A program made the position numbers and the translations under genes. A stretch of DNA of 64,000 nt from Nocardioides sp. PD653-B2 (GTDB lineage Bacteria > Actinomycetota > Actinomycetes > Propionibacteriales > Nocardioidaceae), in contig NZ_BDJE01000032.1 in assembly GCF_002117935.1 (NCBI RefSeq), positions 1 through 64,000 of the forward strand, read 5' to 3'. The notes beneath the pieces are model-generated. The model worked only from the letters and a program-made list of their open reading frames with translations. It made no database searches and was not told the DNA's origin. Positions 61,980-64,000 of this stretch are shown piece after piece. The stretch's first letter is position 1. Each line of letters begins with the position of its first letter.

Positions 61980-62984
61980 ATGGCCCGCCTGAGCATCGCA
62001 CCCGTCCCCGTCCTCGCCGCACCGATGGCCGGCGGCCCGACCACGACCGCGCTCGTGGCCGCGGCGGCCGGCGCCGGCTCGCTGGGCTTCGTGGCGGCCG
62101 GCTACCGCACCGCGGAGCAGCTGGCCGCAGACATCGCCGCCGTGCGGCGGGAGACCGCCGTGTTCGGGGTGAACCTGTTCGTCCCGGACCGGTCTCCGGT
62201 CGACCACCAGGCCGTGCTCGCCTACCGCGACCGCATCGCGCCGGAGGCCGCGCGGCTCGGCGTCGAGCTGGGCGAGCCCCGGTGGGAGGACGACGACGAC
62301 TGGGCCGCCAAGGTCGACCTCCTGGCCCGGGACCCGGCTCCGTGGGTGACCTTCACCTTCGGGCTGCCGGACGCGGCCGACCTGGAGCGGCTCCGGCGCG
62401 CCGGGTCCCGGCTGCTCGTGACCGTCACCGACGTGCAGGAGGCGCGCGCGGCCGCGCGCCTGGACCCCGACGGCCTCGTCGTCCAGGCGGCCGCCGCGGG
62501 TGGGCACCGGGGGACCTTCGACCAGCTCCGCGATCCCGGCGCCGACCCGCTGACCAGCCTGATCGCCGGCGTACGCGCGGCCACGGACCTGCCGGTCGTG
62601 GGCGCCGGCGGCCTCGCGACGGCGGCCGACGTCGCCGAGGCGCTGGCGGCCGGGGCCGAGCAGGTCGGCACCGCGCTGCTCCTGGCCGACGAGGCCGGCA
62701 CCCGCCCGACCCACCGCCGCGCCGTGGCCGACCCGGCCTCCACGACCGTCACCATGCGCGCGTTCACCGGTCGGGTCGCACGCGGGATCCGCAACTCCTT
62801 CAGCGACGCGTACGACGCCGGCGCCCCGGTCGGCTACCCGGCGGTGCACCACCTGACCGCGCCGCTGCGGCGCTGGGCCGCCGAGCACGACGACCCCCAG
62901 CACCTCCACCTGTGGTCCGGCACCGGACACCGGCACGCACGCCCCGGCCCCGCCGCCGGCCTGATCGCCGCACTGGTCCCCTAG
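61980..62984 (+). CDS. Nitronate monooxygenase
   Basis: A 334-residue FMN-dependent TIM-barrel enzyme that oxidises alkyl nitronates such as propionate 3-nitronate. Family marks are the N-terminal PVLAAPMAGGPTTTALVAAA, the catalytic-region AAAAGGHRGTF (His), and phosphate-binding VVGAGGLATAADVAEALAAGA followed by VGTALLLADEAG. The length is normal for bacterial class I enzymes. It lies 11 nt after the CocE stop, so the two may be cotranscribed although the products act in different places. Confidence 0.88.
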   Translation: MARLSIAPVPVLAAPMAGGPTTTALVAAAAGAGSLGFVAAGYRTAEQLAADIAAVRRETAVFGVNLFVPDRSPVDHQAVLAYRDRIAPEAARLGVELGEPRWEDDDDWAAKVDLLARDPAPWVTFTFGLPDAADLERLRRAGSRLLVTVTDVQEARAAARLDPDGLVVQAAAAGGHRGTFDQLRDPGADPLTSLIAGVRAATDLPVVGAGGLATAADVAEALAAGAEQVGTALLLADEAGTRPTHRRAVADPASTTVTMRAFTGRVARGIRNSFSDAYDAGAPVGYPAVHHLTAPLRRWAAEHDDPQHLHLWSGTGHRHARPGPAAGLIAALVP

Positions 62985-63007
62985 GCGACACGGCCGCGCG
63001 GATCTCA

Positions 63008-63013
63008 TAGCCT
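63008..63013 (+). promoter_or_regulatory. Candidate -10 of leaderless ACT-protein gene
   Basis: TAGCCT (TANNNT) ends 6 nt before the ATG at 63020 and no Shine-Dalgarno sequence intervenes. Confidence 0.35.
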
Positions 63014-63019
63014 GCGCCC

Positions 63020-63553
63020 ATGGCCACCTTCACGCTCACCTGCATCGGCGACGACCGGCCGGGCCTCGTGTCCGATCTCTCGGCACCGATCAACGCCCAC
63101 GGCGCGAGCTGGAAGCGCAGTCAGATGGCGCGGTTGGGGGGCAAGTTCGCCGGGATCCTGCTGCTCGACGTGCCCGACGACCGGGCCGACCCCCTCGTCG
63201 TCGACCTGACGGCACTGAAGGACGCCGGCCTGGTCGTGACGCTCGAGCGGACCGACGTGCCGGCCGAGCACCGGTCGCTGCGCCTGAACCTGGAGCTGCT
63301 CGGAGCAGATCGCCCCGGCATCGTGGCCGAGATATCCGCCGCGCTCGCCGCCCAGCGCGTGGGCATCGAGGAGCTGAGCACCGACGTCCGGGCGGCGCCG
63401 ATGTCCGGGGGCCAGCTGTTCGAGGCGCAGGCGGTGCTCGAGGCGCCGCCGTCGACCAGCATGGACGACCTGCGGTCGATGCTCGAAGCGATCGCCGACG
63501 AGCTGATGGTGGAGATCAGGCTGTCGGACGCCGAGCATCCCACCGCCCCGTGA
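63020..63553 (+). CDS. Tandem ACT-domain protein, GcvR-like
   Basis: A 177-residue cytosolic protein made of two ACT domains: the first begins FTLTCIGDDRPGLVSDLSAPI (about 4-80), the second LNLELLGADRPGIVAEISAAL (about 88-170). GcvR proteins of this plan repress the glycine cleavage operon through GcvA in proteobacteria. No GcvA homologue is near, so here it is better viewed as an amino-acid-sensing ACT protein of unknown target. Both DRPG ligand loops are intact. Confidence 0.88.
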   Translation: MATFTLTCIGDDRPGLVSDLSAPINAHGASWKRSQMARLGGKFAGILLLDVPDDRADPLVVDLTALKDAGLVVTLERTDVPAEHRSLRLNLELLGADRPGIVAEISAALAAQRVGIEELSTDVRAAPMSGGQLFEAQAVLEAPPSTSMDDLRSMLEAIADELMVEIRLSDAEHPTAP

Positions 63554-63835
63554 CGGGCGCCGGCCGCCGCCCCCGACGCGGCCGGATGACCCCCCGTGGC
63601 GAGGCGCGGCGGCACGCCGTGCGCCCCGGTTGTGGCGCCGAAGTCCCGAACACACCACCGATGCACTATCGTGGATCCTGTTGAAGGGACGGCTCTGCAA
63701 GTCGTCCTGGCCGCACACCATGTCGCGGCTTGTATCTCGTACTCCTGGTTTTCGGTTCGCTGGACATCAGCACAGGTGGATGTCTTCAGCAGCTCGAGGG
63801 CACAACGCTCTCGGCACGAAACAAGGGACAAGATC
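63554..63835 (+). promoter_or_regulatory. Long upstream region of the cold-shock gene
   Basis: A 282-base gap with an AAGGGA ribosome-binding site 9 nt before the cspA ATG. A TATCGT hexamer at 63667-63672 is a possible -10, giving a leader of about 155 nt. Long structured leaders are usual for cspA-type genes and act as RNA thermosensors in E. coli. The stretch from about 63700 is notably less GC-rich than its surroundings. Confidence 0.4.
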
Positions 63836-64000
63836 ATGGCTCAGGGAACCGTCAAGTGGTTCAACGCCGAAAAGGGCTTCGGCTTCATCGCGCAAGATGG
63901 TGGCGGCGAGGACGTGTTCGTCCACTTCTCCGCCATCCAGTCGGGCGGCTACAAGTCGCTCGAGGAGAACCAGAAGGTCGAGTTCGACCTCGCCCAGGGC
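63836..64000 (+). CDS. Cold-shock protein, 3' end beyond the window
   Basis: The first 55 residues of a CspA-family single-strand nucleic-acid chaperone, cut by the window edge; such proteins are about 67 residues, so some 12 are missing. RNP1 KGFGFI and RNP2 VFVHF are intact, with the N-terminal [14 protein letters not shown] typical of actinobacterial forms. It melts RNA secondary structure in the cytosol. Confidence 0.96.
   Translation, partial: MAQGTVKWFNAEKGFGFIAQDGGGEDVFVHFSAIQSGGYKSLEENQKVEFDLAQG

Noticed and set aside
63121..63837. A 238-residue minus-strand frame through the cspA leader and ACT gene
   Set aside because: Antisense to the ACT protein and without recognisable domain; the leader reading is incidental.

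Overview
The window is high-GC actinobacterial chromosome, most likely from Nocardioidaceae (Nocardioides or a close relative). The reasons are the base composition, the frequent GTG starts, the NucS mismatch endonuclease, the fused Kgd 2-oxoglutarate decarboxylase and, above all, the gene order from argS to the DUF2550 gene. From memory that order matches Mycobacterium tuberculosis Rv1292-Rv1312. The genus is an inference; no 16S or database search was possible. There are no insertion sequences, prophage genes or CRISPR arrays, and no gene-free stretch longer than 300 bases.

Layout. 1-13,000 is mixed accessory metabolism: a sugar-type MFS transporter, an SRPBCC protein, a tandem 3-hydroxyacyl-CoA dehydrogenase, nucS, an orphan PAS histidine kinase, a D-amino-acid-oxidase-like flavoprotein, and three consecutive secreted proteins (a degenerate alpha/beta hydrolase, a C-terminally anchored beta-helix protein and a small exported protein). 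13,000-17,000 holds a ferritin, a small four-cysteine protein, and a PadR/ABC ATPase/FtsX-permease operon preceded by a near-perfect 25-nt operator. 17,000-22,000 holds the B12-dependent mutase MeaA with a phosphatase, a STAS protein, a cobalamin adenosyltransferase and a frameshifted gene. 22,000-28,300 holds an MFS exporter and a 1,119-residue BTAD/ATPase regulator divergent from a flavin oxidase, ending in a nested palindromic repeat.

28,313-52,017 is the conserved core, all on the minus strand. Read in transcription order it is argS-lysA-hom-thrC-thrB, rho, a kinase/receiver pair, rpmE, prfA-prmC-sua5-wecA, atpZ/atpI-like genes, atpBEFHAGDC and the DUF2550 gene. It joins aspartate-family amino acid synthesis, translation termination, wall-linker glycolipid synthesis and the complete F1Fo ATP synthase. 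A tRNA-Arg(CCG) lies divergent from argS. 52,400-64,000 holds a secreted protein, an LCP wall ligase with a lipoprotein, kgd with its small DUF6104 neighbour and an interspersed palindromic repeat, a secreted CocE-type hydrolase, a nitronate monooxygenase, a tandem ACT protein and the start of a cold-shock gene cut by the window edge.

Points most worth a second look: the 21-nt nested palindrome filling 28,206-28,309; the Shine-Dalgarno-sequestering hairpin before the DUF2550 gene; the PadR operator overlapping a leaderless promoter; the six-fold 15-bp minisatellite in the Rho disordered insertion; the duplicated domain in ATP synthase delta; the two-component pair inserted between rho and rpmE; and a recurring TANNNT hexamer 6-8 nt upstream of many starts, implying widespread leaderless transcription. 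I did not find a clearly new multi-gene system.
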